Shown piece after piece: positions 20,101 to 29,713 of a stretch of DNA of 64,000 nt (positions are counted from its first letter, which is position 1; the number at the start of each line of letters is the position of its first letter). The notes beneath the pieces are model-generated. The model made no database searches, was not told the DNA's origin, and saw only the letters and a list, made by a program, of their open reading frames with translations. Position numbers and translations under genes: made by a program. The stretch lies in assembly GCF_001597745.1 (NCBI RefSeq), contig NZ_LUHJ01000035.1:16733-80732 (forward strand), given 5' to 3'. The stretch comes from Anabaena sp. 4-3. Its GTDB lineage: Bacteria; Cyanobacteriota; Cyanobacteriia; Cyanobacteriales; Nostocaceae.

Positions 20101-20463
20101 AAATAGAATCCCAGGGAGAATTTCACCTACAGCCGGTGTCCAACCGAGAGTACGCGATTCTGATAATACTGTCCCAGAATCTGATGCTAAAAACTGATAA
20201 ATTACCGCGCGATCGCAAGTAATTTTTTCTCTAACTTTCGCTACCGTAACCTTTAAGACTGCATCTTTATCTGATGCTAGGCGCATCTGGTTAGTAATGT
20301 CTTGTAGTTGCTGTCTCCAAGTTTTAAATTCTTGAGTAATTGCACTAGATACATTATGATGAGAACTATGACTTAAATTCACACCATCTTTAGTTTTTTC
20401 TAACGGTTCTACTGTAGAAACTAAATCATCACTTTCATGACTGTTATGATACGCAATTGTCAT
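17152..20463 (-). CDS. pixJ: methyl-accepting cyanobacteriochrome photoreceptor with four GAF domains (PixJ-like)
   Basis: An 1103-residue sensor with four GAF domains (about 65-205, 228-385, 415-565, 595-750), a HAMP-like segment (about 780-825) and an MCP signalling domain whose hairpin tip reads [32 protein letters not shown]2, GAF3 and GAF4 carry the bilin-attaching Cys-His pair of cyanobacteriochromes (C322-H323, C505-H506, C688-H689). GAF1 lacks it. GAF2 also has W290, D292 and Y303, one residue offset from the key residues known in AnPixJ GAF2 (W289, D291, C321, H322), a red/green photoreceptor. In GAF3 the Trp position is Leu (L473). No transmembrane helix is obvious. It probably senses light for hormogonium phototaxis. 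Confidence 0.9.
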   Translation of the reverse strand: MTIAYHNSHESDDLVSTVEPLEKTKDGVNLSHSSHHNVSSAITQEFKTWRQQLQDITNQMRLASDKDAVLKVTVAKVREKITCDRAVIYQFLASDSGTVLSESRTLGWTPAVGEILPGILFGLYTNQDYVEPVTIDDVTQVQVTPYQKQLFDKFQIKASLSLPIVVEGKVWGLLAVHSCACARQWQELEITLLSQVTTELTYRLQSFELHKELQLQTQAKQSVAKVIDKILHINDIEKIFQTTTQEIRQLLKCDRVGIYRFNPDWSGQFIAESVGSGWVKIVTPDYKMVWEDTHLQETQGGRYAKGESFVVNDIYKAGHFQCHIEILEQFEVKAYMIVPVFAGQQLWGLLAAYQNSGTRDWQEWELSFLNQIGLQFGVAIAHAEYLDQMRLQSEQLKQIAEQEKAFTKIVNRIRQAQDVDNIFKTTTQEVRTALKCDRVAVYQFKPDWGGMFVAESVGNGWTKLVGPDIKTVLDDTYLQDTKGGRYVRGENFVVNDIYKIGLTQCHIEILEQFEAKAYIIVPIFFGEQLWGLLAAYQNSGSREWQSWEVNFLTQIASQFSLAKSQLDYLEEVRIKSEKLAQIAEQEKALTKIVNRIRQAVDIEEIFKITTQDLRQLLRCDRVAVYRFNPDWSGEFIAESVGHLWVKLVGPDIKTVWEDTHLQETQGGRYAKGENFVVNDIYKAGHFQCHIEILEQFEIKAYMIVPIFFGEQLWGLLAAYQNSGVREWEESQVTLLSRIGDQLGLALQQTEYLQKLQTQSTQLAEAAARDKAAKELLQQRSIQLLMAVRPALQGDLTVRAPITEDELGTIADAYNNTLQALRQIVLQVQSSSQKVAQTSSDSNASLAELNNLAKQQSDEINIALGEIQQMVHATQAVVNSADLVQESVKQANQTVESGDAAMNKTVQAIQAIRETVAQTSKKIKRLGESSQKISKVVNLISSFATQTNVLALNAAIEATRAGEYGKGFAVVADEVRSLSRQSAAATIEIEKLVQEIQEETGEVAVAMETGIQQVVEGTNFVNDTRQNLNAIVSATAEISQLIQRITDATQKQMAQSVSVTNSMKDVADIANKTFGESQEIAAVFQDLSDMAQELLTTVSKFKVN

Positions 20464-20533
20464 TTTATAGACCTCTAGCCATTTATTAGTTTAATAATGT
20501 TAGTAATGAATTTTTAAAGCCATTACCCAAATC

Positions 20534-21007
20534 TCAATTATGTGTAGCCCACATCGGGGAATGAATAATAGCATCAGCATCGAGATTGAACATCATTCTC
20601 TCTGCGTCGTTAATAAAGTATCCTTGCAAAAAAGGCGATATCGATTGAGAAAATAATTCCGCAGATGGTGCTTTCATTTGCTCCATATCTAGCCATTCAA
20701 TATCCATCAATTGCCTAACTAATAGCCCTAAATGCTTGCCATTTTTTTCTAATACAATCGTCATCATTTTTGTCATCAGATTTGTGGCTGGTGGCAAAGG
20801 CGGATACCCTAACATCTCCTCTAAATCCACTAACCACAGCATTTCATCGCGCCAGTTATAAACACCTAATATACAACTAGGCATCTGAGGCATACTACAT
20901 ACATCACCCAAAGATACCTGCAAAACTTCTGTGATATTCTCTAAAGAAATTACTGCTGTATCTCTGGCTCCTAAATGAAAACTTAAAAACTTTTGCTGAC
21001 TATCCAA
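20534..21007 (-). CDS. pixI: CheW-like coupling protein (PixI-like)
   Basis: A 157-residue single-domain CheW protein that would bridge the photoreceptor and the CheA kinase. Characteristic segments are FLSFHLGARDTAVISLENITEVLQV, CILGVYNWRDEMLWLVDLEEMLGY and LGLLVRQLMDIEWL. It lies between the CheY-type and MCP genes on the same strand (70 bp and 47 bp gaps), in the order known for pixH-pixI-pixJ. Confidence 0.87.
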   Translation of the reverse strand: MDSQQKFLSFHLGARDTAVISLENITEVLQVSLGDVCSMPQMPSCILGVYNWRDEMLWLVDLEEMLGYPPLPPATNLMTKMMTIVLEKNGKHLGLLVRQLMDIEWLDMEQMKAPSAELFSQSISPFLQGYFINDAERMMFNLDADAIIHSPMWATHN

Positions 21008-21054
21008 AGCTATTTGTCCTTTGATGTTATCCTTTACTAGAGTGACAACACTGC

Positions 21055-21423
21055 CTATTTACAGAATTGCTTCAGTGTTAATGCCAACTCTTCTTGATTT
21101 ATCGGTTTAGAAAGATAAGCCTCTGCTCCTAGCATATTTCCCCACATTTTATCGACATCAGTATTTTTGGTTGAACAAAAAACTACAGGTATTTTGCTCG
21201 TATCTGGATTACTTTTTAGTTCTCGACAGATTTCAAATCCACTTTTACCCGGCAGAATGACATCGAGAAAAATTAAATCTGGCTTAGTTCTATCGATTTT
21301 GACTTTCGCTTCCTCACTGCTGGTTGCGCTAATTACAGAACAGCCAGCTTGTTGCAAATAACGGCTGATAATCTCCATATCAGTTAAGCCATCTTCAATT
21401 ACTAAAACAGTAGTCATAGACAT
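21055..21423 (-). CDS. pixH: CheY-like single-domain response regulator (PixH-like)
   Basis: A 122-residue stand-alone receiver. The acidic pair E10-D11, the phospho-acceptor D54 in LIFLDVILPGKSG, the Ser/Thr in FCSTKN and the Lys in LSKPINQEE are all present, so it should be phosphorylatable by the cluster's CheA. It follows the PatA-like regulator and precedes CheW, the pixG-pixH-pixI order. No output domain is attached. Confidence 0.88.
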   Translation of the reverse strand: MSMTTVLVIEDGLTDMEIISRYLQQAGCSVISATSSEEAKVKIDRTKPDLIFLDVILPGKSGFEICRELKSNPDTSKIPVVFCSTKNTDVDKMWGNMLGAEAYLSKPINQEELALTLKQFCK

Positions 21424-21744
21424 TACCTAGAAAAATTATTAGTGGTCAGACAATCAAATCAATAGCCCTTGCATCCAGATGCCAACAGGCTTTTATCTTG
21501 TTATATTGTGATTTGTTTCTGCTGAATTTAGTTCAGTAAAAATACTGACTGTTACATTTCTTGATTTAATGCCTATCTCATGAATAATCACCAAAATACT
21601 TTGAGAGACACAATGACTCGCATCTCTACAGATGGTTGATTTGGCGCATATTTGTTAAAATATGTCACAGCTTTAAAATTCCGCAACAATTAAAGCTGAA
21701 GAAAACATCTCCACAACTCATGAAAATCTTGATGTTTGCCAACC
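21424..21744. other. 321-bp non-coding gap within the chemosensory cluster
   Basis: AT-rich sequence with no coding frame I can support on either strand and no strong repeat. Its length suggests that pixH-pixI-pixJ-pixL may have their own promoter, separate from the PatA-like gene upstream. Confidence 0.35.
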
Positions 21745-22998
21745 TCAAGCTATACGTTCACGCACAACTCCTAAACCTGAGTTGCTGTTGGCTTGAGATT
21801 GCGCCTGTACAGGCAAGTATTTACGAACAATACTCAATACTTTATCTGTAGCTACAGGTTTAGTCAGAAAATCTGTAGAACCGACCACTTTCGCCCTGAC
21901 TCTATCTAACAGCCCGTCATTGCCAGTTAAGATAATCACAGGCGTATTAGCAAAAGAGGAGATACGCCGCAACTGAGTACAGATTTCGTAACCACTAGCC
22001 ACAGGCATAACCAAGTCTAAGAAAATTAAGTCTGGTTTCTCTTGGATAAGAGTTGGTAAAGCTTGTACCGCATCTTGAATCTTGATAAACCTCAGTCCGT
22101 GGGAAGTGATAATCTCCTCCATGATTTGACAAACTTGAGGACTATCATCCACACAAGCCACCAACGGCAGATGAGATTTTTTTGGTGGTGCAGATATAGA
22201 CTTGTTGGCAGTTTCTAATACAGCTAAAGGTAAATCAGGGACTTCTATTAATTCGATAATACCTTTGAGAACATAAGGCAGTAATGAACGAGAGATAGCT
22301 ACAACATTCTGCTTCATTCTGGCGGCTAAGTCTCGCAATGTCTGTTTACCATTAATCAAACTGACAAAGTTTTTGTAAACAGATGGACTAACTAGCTGCT
22401 GTAGCTGTTCTGGTCTTCTAATTATTGGTGCTAAGTCAGGGAAAACATTCGCCAAACCAGCCTCTGCCCACGATTGCCATGAATCCTGCATCTGTTTGAT
22501 TGACAAATCTGCACTGGTGAAACTCATGGGTGTTTCCAGAATCACCTCTTGGTTGCGAGTGCAACTCACAGACACAAAATTTGTCTGTTGGGCTATGTCA
22601 AAGAGAACTTCCGACAAAGTGTTCTCTACAATGGTGTTAATCTGTTCTCGTTGAATTTTTTGTCTTTTATACAAAATTTCCAACAGACGATAATCCCAAT
22701 ACTCAGTTACAGTATCTTGTTGACGTAGCTGCATTTTATCCACATCAATCTGTGGACAATGTTGAGCTATATGTCTACGCCATCGCCGAAAAGGATGTTT
22801 TCCGCCAGTCGCCCACACTATCCGGCCTAAGCGATAGTAAAAAACCCATCGGTTTCCTTTTGGGCTACTAATAACTAACTGTCCGTTGTACTGTAGTTGA
22901 GTACAAGTTTTAAATTCATTCAAAATGTTATTTGATACCATCAGTTCCGGGTGGGTCATACCTTCTACCTTTACTTTGTCCATCAGCCTTTTCAACAC
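21745..22998 (-). CDS. pixG: PatA/PixG-type response regulator
   Basis: A 417-residue protein with an N-terminal PATAN (DUF4388-like) region (NGQLVISSPKGNRWVFYYRLGRIVWATGG), a central helical region, and a C-terminal receiver with D328 in LIFLDLVMPVASG and the conserved TGND and LTKPV positions. This inverted layout, with the receiver at the C-terminus, is the hallmark of PatA-like proteins such as PixG (TaxP1). It heads the five-gene minus-strand cluster. Alternative starts at Met6 or Met14 are possible. Confidence 0.85.
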   Translation of the reverse strand: MLKRLMDKVKVEGMTHPELMVSNNILNEFKTCTQLQYNGQLVISSPKGNRWVFYYRLGRIVWATGGKHPFRRWRRHIAQHCPQIDVDKMQLRQQDTVTEYWDYRLLEILYKRQKIQREQINTIVENTLSEVLFDIAQQTNFVSVSCTRNQEVILETPMSFTSADLSIKQMQDSWQSWAEAGLANVFPDLAPIIRRPEQLQQLVSPSVYKNFVSLINGKQTLRDLAARMKQNVVAISRSLLPYVLKGIIELIEVPDLPLAVLETANKSISAPPKKSHLPLVACVDDSPQVCQIMEEIITSHGLRFIKIQDAVQALPTLIQEKPDLIFLDLVMPVASGYEICTQLRRISSFANTPVIILTGNDGLLDRVRAKVVGSTDFLTKPVATDKVLSIVRKYLPVQAQSQANSNSGLGVVRERIA

Positions 22999-23741
22999 CC
23001 AACCTAGCCATTTTTTTAAGCAGGATTATTTATCTGTATCGCTTTATTTGGCTAAATATGTTGAATATCAGCCTGTTTATTTTCTATGACTGGGCATCTA
23101 ACAGACTTGACTGAAGAGTAAAAATATTCAGTTAACTGTAAATGCCAGACATTAATCCTGCTGATGCCAACAGAATGCAACACTTTTTCTTCAAATAGTG
23201 GAAATTACCGTTAAATTTTCTCTATTAAATAAAAAAAATGTTACACCTTTGTCTAGACTCCAATATACAGATAGATTTATTTGATGTAACTATTGTAGAG
23301 ATTGTTAATTTATTTTATATCCGTACAAATTCTGATTTTTCTTCTCAAGAAAAATCATATACTTCCGCAATATATATGAGTTTTGGGCAAATGGTTCCAA
23401 AAATTCTCACTTAGTTAATCTATTTACAATTCTTAATGACAACTATAAATTTTAGTATATTTTCTATAACAAACTAAAAAATCCGTGTAAGCAAATTTAA
23501 ACAGAAAATCAAACCTAATAACGTTAAATTAATTAAAACATCATTTAAATAATCTAATATCAAGCAGATATTTCTTTAAAACTACCGCATGAGCAAGACT
23601 GGTTTAAAATACTGCATTCACAAATATCCGTCTGAGCAGTATTTATCGGCTTAGAAATAGACAGTTTTGACACTATGTGTTTTTACACGTTGAGTTAAGT
23701 TTAAATGCTGCACTATTTGATATTTGCTACGCCACTACTTT
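22999..23741. other. 743-bp AT-rich intergenic region
   Basis: No convincing coding frame, tandem array or terminal-inverted-repeat element is visible. It contains long A/T runs. The promoter of the chemosensory cluster must lie at its left end, but no element can be assigned by eye. Confidence 0.4.
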
Positions 23742-25493
23742 TTAATCTTGAAAAATCATGATGTTGCCAGAATAGCAAGCTACCCAAACTTCTCTAGTTT
23801 TTGGATCGTAAGTAATGCCGATGGGATTAGCTTCTACATTTACTTTTTGTAACACTTTCATATCCCTAGTCCGAACTTTGCTCACGGTATGTTCTTTGTA
23901 GTTAACAACATAAAGGATTTGACCATCATCAGATAACGCCATACTACGCGGAGCATTACCTGTAAAGACTTTATCTATAACCTTTCTTTGGGGTAAACTA
24001 ATTTTGACAACTTTTCCTTCACCATTTAAAGAAGCATAGAGATATTCACCACTGGGATCTATGTTGAGATGTCTTGGTGAACGACCGATATTTTTGAGCC
24101 ATTTCACCGAAAAATCTCTGAGAGAGACTTGTGCAATATCATAAGAACCCATGACAGCAACATAGGCTGTTTCGGAATTCCCATCTACGGCAATGCCGCG
24201 AGGATATTTACCTAATTTAATGCGTTTGATTTCTTGATTTTTCACCGCATCAACGACGCTCAAATCCCAAGAACACCAATTACTGACTAATATCAGTCGC
24301 TCATCGGCTGAGGTTGCTACATATTTGGGGACAGAACCCACTTGAATTACTTGATCAATATCGAGAGTTTCTGTATTAATGCGATATAAAAAACTCTTGT
24401 CGGTTTTTTGAGCAGGATAACAGTTATCGCTACCAGGGTTATTAAAACCGGGGCCATACATTTTATAGTTAGACACCCAAGCATACTTGCCATTATGGGA
24501 AAAACTCGCCTCAACTGGTGCGCCTCTATATTTCCCTTTGACCTTGCTATAACCGTATTGTGATAAATCTACTGCATCGGAAATTTCTTTAACTAATTCA
24601 TAGTTGCGGTTGTATACAGTGATGGTGTGGTTGTACATCATGTTTTGGGCAAAAAATAACCCATTCCCCGAATAAACCACTGATTTAGGGGAAATATTCC
24701 CAGAAATGGTTTTGATGTGCTTCATTCCCTGGGAAGGTTTGGAAGTAGTAGCTGTTGGCGGTTTGACTGGCACTTGAGTTTTTGTGGTGACAACAGGTGC
24801 AGAGGCTAAGTTGCTAGAGTGGGATTTGAGGGCAGAAAATGTCTGCGGCCCTGCGATACCATCAATAGTCAGCCGCTTTGCTTGCTGAAATTTGATGACT
24901 GCGGCTTGTGTTGCTGCGTCAAAGTAACCTGTGATGGGTTGTTTAAAGTATCCGATCGCTTGCAATTGTTGTTGTAGGGAGATGACTTGATCATTTTTGT
25001 CGCCTTGTCTGAGCGATCGCTGTGATGTTGGTGGTGATTGTTGCTGCTGGGCGACATCTGGCGAGGTGGTGGGTGGGGAGGAAGATGAGGCTATTTTATC
25101 CCACCCAGAACTAGACTCTAGAGCCGCCAGTGTTTTCGGCCCGACAATGCCATCAGGTGTTAAACCTTTGGCTTTCTGAAAATTTCTGACGGCGGTTTCT
25201 GTGATTGAGCCAAAATATCCTGTGGGTTTGTGTTGTAAGTATCCAGCAGCTTGTAACTTTTGCTGGAGGGACACCACTTGAGAACTGCTGTCACCTCGTT
25301 TGAGTGCCATAGCTTGGTTAGATAAATTCACCGCACCCAAAGCTACAGAAACCGCTAGTATGATTGCTCCACTGTGGTTTTTTATCCAAGCTGGTTGCGG
25401 AATGTATAAATCCGAATCAGTAACAGTTGCCGGTTCTGAATTGCTAGAGGCTGCGTAACTCTCGGCGAGATGCAAGTAGGCAAGTGTGTCCAT
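23742..25493 (-). CDS. peptidoglycan-binding and YVTN beta-propeller repeat protein
   Basis: A 583-residue envelope protein. A hydrophobic segment at residues 41-57 (SGAIILAVSVALGAVNL) would anchor or export it after a cytoplasmic N-terminus. Two PG_binding_1 domains follow (about 64-126 and 160-224), each with the VVSLQQKLQAAGYL type helix and DGIVGPKT/DGIAGPQT endings. A Ser/Thr/Pro/Gln-rich linker joins them. From about residue 265 to the end there are repeated YVTN/YncE-type blades (YVATSADERLILVSN, YVAVMGSYDIAQVS, LYVVNYKEHTVSKV). The combination suggests a cell-wall-attached propeller for protein interaction. The ligand is unknown. Confidence 0.8.
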   Translation of the reverse strand: MDTLAYLHLAESYAASSNSEPATVTDSDLYIPQPAWIKNHSGAIILAVSVALGAVNLSNQAMALKRGDSSSQVVSLQQKLQAAGYLQHKPTGYFGSITETAVRNFQKAKGLTPDGIVGPKTLAALESSSGWDKIASSSSPPTTSPDVAQQQQSPPTSQRSLRQGDKNDQVISLQQQLQAIGYFKQPITGYFDAATQAAVIKFQQAKRLTIDGIAGPQTFSALKSHSSNLASAPVVTTKTQVPVKPPTATTSKPSQGMKHIKTISGNISPKSVVYSGNGLFFAQNMMYNHTITVYNRNYELVKEISDAVDLSQYGYSKVKGKYRGAPVEASFSHNGKYAWVSNYKMYGPGFNNPGSDNCYPAQKTDKSFLYRINTETLDIDQVIQVGSVPKYVATSADERLILVSNWCSWDLSVVDAVKNQEIKRIKLGKYPRGIAVDGNSETAYVAVMGSYDIAQVSLRDFSVKWLKNIGRSPRHLNIDPSGEYLYASLNGEGKVVKISLPQRKVIDKVFTGNAPRSMALSDDGQILYVVNYKEHTVSKVRTRDMKVLQKVNVEANPIGITYDPKTREVWVACYSGNIMIFQD

Positions 25494-25570
25494 AGTTAAG
25501 GAATCACCAAGACCTGGCTAATGAGGAGTAAAATTTACAACTCATTTTACCATCTGTCAAAGATGTACGG

Positions 25571-26080
25571 TTATGTGAGCATTTCAGTTGTGGTAGGCAT
25601 TTTTCCTTGGATGACCATGACTGAGCAAGGTGCATGATGAACTACGTAGTTACTCACACTACCTAAGAAAAACTCACTCAGTCCCGCACGACCGCGACGA
25701 CCGAGCATAATTAAGTCAGCCGGCCAACTGCGGGCTACTTCACAGATGATCCGCCCAGCATCGCCAACGTTTTGGGTAAAGCCGGTTTTGACACCTGCGC
25801 TGATGGCGGTGTTGGTGAGCGATCGCAACCAATCTAGTCTTTGTTGTTTCAGTTTTTCCCATTGCTGCAAATATGTGTCCATCTGTTCAGGTGGTACGGT
25901 TGGATATATAGCATCTGGCTGCATGAATATAGGGCTGACATAAGGTTCTTCTAATGGTGAAAGCACATGCAGCAACATCATTTCTGCATTGGTTGCTTTC
26001 GCTACAAATATACCTTGCTCAAAAATATACTTTTCTATTTCTGATGGGTCTATCGCTACTAAAATTCTCTGATACATCAT
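25571..26080 (-). CDS. universal stress protein (UspA family), ATP-binding type
   Basis: A 169-residue single USP domain. It starts MYQRILVAIDPSE and contains the nucleotide-binding signature in MLGRRGRAGLSEFFLGSVSNYVVHHAPCSVMVI, the GX2GX9G(S/T) form, so it is expected to bind ATP. The middle has an insertion with a YLQQWEKLKQQRLDWL helix, as in the second USP at 36102-36632. Both flank the giant kinase region. It may be a monocistronic stress gene. Its physiological role is not visible. Confidence 0.87.
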   Translation of the reverse strand: MMYQRILVAIDPSEIEKYIFEQGIFVAKATNAEMMLLHVLSPLEEPYVSPIFMQPDAIYPTVPPEQMDTYLQQWEKLKQQRLDWLRSLTNTAISAGVKTGFTQNVGDAGRIICEVARSWPADLIMLGRRGRAGLSEFFLGSVSNYVVHHAPCSVMVIQGKMPTTTEMLT

Positions 26081-26475
26081 TAAGAGTCTCCTCTAATATC
26101 GGTAGTAGATATGATTGAGTCAAAGCTAATATAGAGAAAAAGCTGACTCCCATTTATGTAGATAGATTTAATCTGATTTAGATGCTCATTTTAGGATTTG
26201 CAATCTATCTTGAGGATGAAAATTATTGCTAAGTGACTTATCAATAATTCGGTAAAGGTTTAATTTGGCAATTCGTTATTCATACTAACAGCTAATTGGT
26301 TTGGGCAGTTATTTATAGCTACAGTAAATAAGGAGCATCCTCTAGGTGGAGATTTTTTTAACGCGGAGGAAACGCGGAGGAACGCAAAGGTTTGGTAGTT
26401 GCAAAATTAATTGTGGGATGAGGGAATAAAATAGGATTTTTTGCTGCGGTTACTTTCATTTTTTGAGATATTGCC
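26081..26475. other. 395-bp intergenic region with AACGCGGAGGAA repeat
   Basis: Divergent promoter region of the USP and hydrolase genes. It contains tandem AACGCGGAGG / AACGCAAAGG units at about 26358-26390, another common repeat type. Nothing else stands out. Confidence 0.4.
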
Positions 26476-27195
26476 ATGAATAAGACACCTTTATCCAATG
26501 TTGAAGAGCAAATTGTGATTCTGGAATTAGACAGGATTCATCTGACAGGAGAATTGGTTTTACCTACTGATGCTGAGGGAATTGTGCTGTTTACACATAG
26601 CGGTAGCAGCAGTCGATATAGTAGCTATAATCATTATTTGGCTCATGTTTTGCGTCAGGAAGGAAGGTTGGCGACTTTATTAGTTGACCTGCTGACGAAG
26701 GAAGAGGAAGCTATTGACCAACGTACTAAACATTTCCGTTGTGATATGGCTTTTCTGGCTGCTCGCATTGTGGGCATCACTGATTGGTTGTTGGAAAATC
26801 CTACTACTCACAATCTTAATGTTGGCTACTTTGGCGCAGATACAGGTAGTGGTGCCGCATTATTGGCAGCTACAACCCGTCCAATGGCGGTAAGGGCGAT
26901 TGTTTCCCGCAGTGGACAAACTGATTTGGTAAGTACGGCACTTTCTTGTGTACAAACTCCCACTTTGTTAATTGTTGGGGAGAATGATTTACCTATTATT
27001 GCGATGAATGAAGATGCGATCGCTCAGATTGCTACACAACACAAGCAGTTAGAAGTTATTCCCGGCGCAACTCACCAGTTTGGTGAATCTGGAGCGATGG
27101 AAGAAGTAGGACGTTTAGCTAGTCAATGGTTTAAACATTATCTCTCTTCTTTGGCTCCACGAGATTTACATCTACATTCTATGTCTTTGAGGTGA
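26476..27195 (+). CDS. alpha/beta hydrolase (dienelactone-hydrolase-like) with Asp at the nucleophile position
   Basis: A 239-residue alpha/beta-hydrolase fold protein of the group often fused to or encoded near phosphoribosyltransferases. An early strand ends in LFTHSGSSSRYSS (oxyanion region). The nucleophile elbow, normally GxSxG, reads G120-A-D122-T-G124, so Asp replaces Ser. The remaining triad candidates are the Asp in VGENDLP and the His in PGATHQFGE. Either the enzyme uses Asp as nucleophile, as haloalkane dehalogenases and epoxide hydrolases do, or it has lost esterase activity. FtsH follows after a 110-bp repeat-filled gap. Confidence 0.78.
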   Translation: MNKTPLSNVEEQIVILELDRIHLTGELVLPTDAEGIVLFTHSGSSSRYSSYNHYLAHVLRQEGRLATLLVDLLTKEEEAIDQRTKHFRCDMAFLAARIVGITDWLLENPTTHNLNVGYFGADTGSGAALLAATTRPMAVRAIVSRSGQTDLVSTALSCVQTPTLLIVGENDLPIIAMNEDAIAQIATQHKQLEVIPGATHQFGESGAMEEVGRLASQWFKHYLSSLAPRDLHLHSMSLR

Positions 27196-27205
27196 AGCCG
27201 GGATG

Positions 27206-27300
27206 TAGGGCAGGGGAGGCTTTCACAGCCGGGAGCAGGGAGCAAGGGGAGAGGACTTTCCCCTTTTTTCCCAGTCAAGAGTCCCCAACACAGGAGCAAT
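27206..27300. repeat. GGAGCAGGGAGCAAGGGG-type purine-rich repeat
   Basis: The purine-rich stretch between the hydrolase and ftsH. It stays open in the ftsH frame, which would give a false GTG start at 27192. Confidence 0.6.
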
Positions 27301-27305
27301 TTACT

Positions 27306-29285
27306 ATGCCTATGAAAACTAATGGCGATCGCAATACTAAAGCACCAGAACCTAGACAGTTTGGGGGTGGTTTTATATTGTGGTTAGCATTTTTAATATT
27401 TTTAAATGTCATTCTGTTTAGCTCACCTCGCTATCCCCAAGTACCTTACAGTGATTTTGTCTCTCAGGTGGAAGCTGGTAAGGTGGCTCGTGTTGTTATC
27501 GGTTCTGACAAAATTGAATATGAATTAAAACCAGCACCTAATGCTGAGACATCTGAGGACAAAAGCAATCGGGTGTTTACTACTATCCCTCTGCCGACAG
27601 ATTCGCAATTACCTCAAATTCTCCGACAGCATAATGTTGAGTATTCTGCTCAACCTCCTAGTCGTACTGGTTGGATTTCTACTTTATTCGCTTGGATTTT
27701 ACCACCATTGATTTTTCTCGGTATTTGGGGCTTTTTGCTCAGTCGCAGTCAAATGAGTGGCCCGGCTGCTTTAAATATTGGTAAAAGTAATGCGCGGATT
27801 TATTCCGAAGGCACTACAGGCGTAACTTTCGCTGATGTGGCTGGTGTGGAGGAAGCTAAGGTTGAATTGCAAGAAATTGTAGATTTTCTCAAAAATGCTG
27901 CCAAGTATAAGCGATTAGGGGCGAAAATCCCGAAAGGTGTTTTGTTAATCGGCCCCCCAGGTACGGGTAAAACTTTATTAGCCAAGGCGATCGCTGGTGA
28001 GGCGGGTGTTCCTTTTTTTAGTATCTCTGGCTCAGAATTTATTGAATTATTTGTGGGGATTGGTGCTGCACGGGTAAGAAATTTATTTGAGCAAGCCAAG
28101 CAACAAGCACCTTGCATTGTATTTATTGATGAGTTGGATGCTTTGGGTAAGTCTCGTGCTGGTAGTGGGCCGATGATTGGTAGTAATGATGAGCGCGAAC
28201 AAACTTTAAATCAATTACTATCGGAAATGGATGGATTTAATCCCAATACTGGGGTGATTCTCCTGGCTGCAACCAACCGTCCAGAGGTTTTAGACCCTGC
28301 TTTGCGTCGTCCTGGTCGATTTGACCGCCAAATTATGGTAGATCGTCCCGATAAAAGTGGTCGAGAAGCAATTCTTAAAATCCACGCTAAACAAGTGAAA
28401 TTAGGGGAAAATGTCGATTTATCTAGGTTAGCTGCCAGAACTCCGGGGTTTGCTGGCGCAGATTTAGCTAACTTGGTTAATGAAGCGGCATTGTTAGCAG
28501 CCCGATGCAATCATGAAACGGTGACAATGGCTGATTTTAATGAGGCTATTGAGCGTCTGATTACAGGGTTAGAGAAAAAATCACGGGTGTTGAATGAGAC
28601 AGAGAAAAAAACCGTTGCCTATCACGAAGTTGGTCACGCCTTAATTGGGGCTTTACTTCCCGGTGCGGGAATTGTCGAAAAAATCTCTGTAGTTCCTCGT
28701 GGTGTGGGTGCTTTGGGCTACACCCTCCAGTTACCCGAAGAAGACCGCTTTTTGATGACAGAAGATGAAATCCGGGGGCGAATTGTCGCACTTTTGGGTG
28801 GACGTTCCGCAGAGGAGTTAACTTTTGGTAAGGCTTCCACTGGGGCGAGTGATGATATTCAAAAAGCTACTGATTTGGCGGAACGTTTTGTGACACTTTA
28901 TGGTATGAGTAATAAATTAGGGCCAGTAGCTTTTGAGAAGATACAACAAGAATTTTTGGAAGGTTTGAGCCATCCTCGCCGGGCTGTGAGTCAAAAAATT
29001 GCTGAAGCTATTGATATAGAAGTGACAGAAATAGTGGATGGGGCGCACCAGATGGCGTTGAGAATTTTGCAGGTGAATCAAGCACTGTTGCGAGAAACAG
29101 CCGAAATTTTGTTAGAGAAAGAAATTTTGGAAGGGGAAGAATTGCGATCGCGTCTTTATCGTGTTCAACGTCCCCCAGAAATGGATCAATGGTTGCAAAC
29201 AGGAATAATATCGAGTCAAAATTCAAAATACCCTGTGGGTAGGTTTACCCCTCCGCAGCAAAATAAGCTACAAAATTTCAAATGA
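27306..29285 (+). CDS. ftsH: ATP-dependent zinc metalloprotease FtsH
   Basis: A membrane-bound AAA+ protease that extracts and degrades membrane proteins, in cyanobacteria including damaged photosystem subunits. Two membrane segments (about 22-40 and 125-146) flank a luminal or periplasmic domain. The AAA module has Walker A G216-PPGTGKT, Walker [10 protein letters not shown], and the second region of homology [20 protein letters not shown]. The zinc site H440-E-V-G-H444 is intact. The longest frame starts at a GTG (27192), but its first 38 residues are repeat-derived. The ATG at 27306 has AGGAG nine bases upstream and gives 659 residues, normal for FtsH. Cyanobacteria have several paralogs, and which one this is cannot be decided here. 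Confidence 0.93.
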   Translation: MPMKTNGDRNTKAPEPRQFGGGFILWLAFLIFLNVILFSSPRYPQVPYSDFVSQVEAGKVARVVIGSDKIEYELKPAPNAETSEDKSNRVFTTIPLPTDSQLPQILRQHNVEYSAQPPSRTGWISTLFAWILPPLIFLGIWGFLLSRSQMSGPAALNIGKSNARIYSEGTTGVTFADVAGVEEAKVELQEIVDFLKNAAKYKRLGAKIPKGVLLIGPPGTGKTLLAKAIAGEAGVPFFSISGSEFIELFVGIGAARVRNLFEQAKQQAPCIVFIDELDALGKSRAGSGPMIGSNDEREQTLNQLLSEMDGFNPNTGVILLAATNRPEVLDPALRRPGRFDRQIMVDRPDKSGREAILKIHAKQVKLGENVDLSRLAARTPGFAGADLANLVNEAALLAARCNHETVTMADFNEAIERLITGLEKKSRVLNETEKKTVAYHEVGHALIGALLPGAGIVEKISVVPRGVGALGYTLQLPEEDRFLMTEDEIRGRIVALLGGRSAEELTFGKASTGASDDIQKATDLAERFVTLYGMSNKLGPVAFEKIQQEFLEGLSHPRRAVSQKIAEAIDIEVTEIVDGAHQMALRILQVNQALLRETAEILLEKEILEGEELRSRLYRVQRPPEMDQWLQTGIISSQNSKYPVGRFTPPQQNKLQNFK

Positions 29286-29363
29286 TTGATTTTTGAGCAA
29301 GTAGAGGCGTACAGAAGAACGCAAGAGTTATGTTGACTAATTTTTTGAGATATCAGCAAGATT

Positions 29364-29636
29364 TTAAGGGGTAGGTTCGGCTGATTTCATGCGTTCTTCG
29401 CCAACTTCCGCCCTAGCTTCGGCAATGATGTCTTCCCAGGTTTCTCCTAAGTCTGCTATGGTGTGTTTATTATTTTCATAGAAAGCAATGCCTTTTTTGA
29501 CAATGGCTTTAGCTATTGGTCTACCTGCACTACCTATGACTGGTAACAATACTGGGATGAGAACTATCCCGACAATACCTGTAATTCCTAATCCTTCTAC
29601 TAAATCGCCCAGGTCGGGTAAAAGTTTAACTGACAT
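29364..29636 (-). CDS. DUF5132-family small membrane protein
   Basis: A 90-residue protein. The N-terminal part holds one hydrophobic segment (GITGIVGIVLIPVLLPVIG), followed by GRPIAKAIVKKGIAFYEN and a charged helical tail (WEDIIAEARAEVGEERM), the arrangement of DUF5132 proteins. The function of that family is unknown. It is convergent with ftsH and lies downstream of the receiver gene on its own strand. Confidence 0.7.
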   Translation of the reverse strand: MSVKLLPDLGDLVEGLGITGIVGIVLIPVLLPVIGSAGRPIAKAIVKKGIAFYENNKHTIADLGETWEDIIAEARAEVGEERMKSAEPTP

Positions 29637-29713
29637 AATGTTTTTAACCCCCTGTTTTAGTTGATTTAATTTTAGCTTAACTCTGTTTTTTCAGCTGGAA
29701 ATCGATGCAGATT

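Noticed and set aside
22932..23114. Plus-strand 60-residue ORF at the start of the chemosensory cluster
   Set aside because: No ribosome site, low-complexity hydrophobic composition and overlap with the PatA-like gene start.
27192..27305. GTG start adding 38 residues to FtsH
   Set aside because: The extra residues come from purine-rich repeat DNA, and a well-spaced ribosome site precedes the ATG at 27306.
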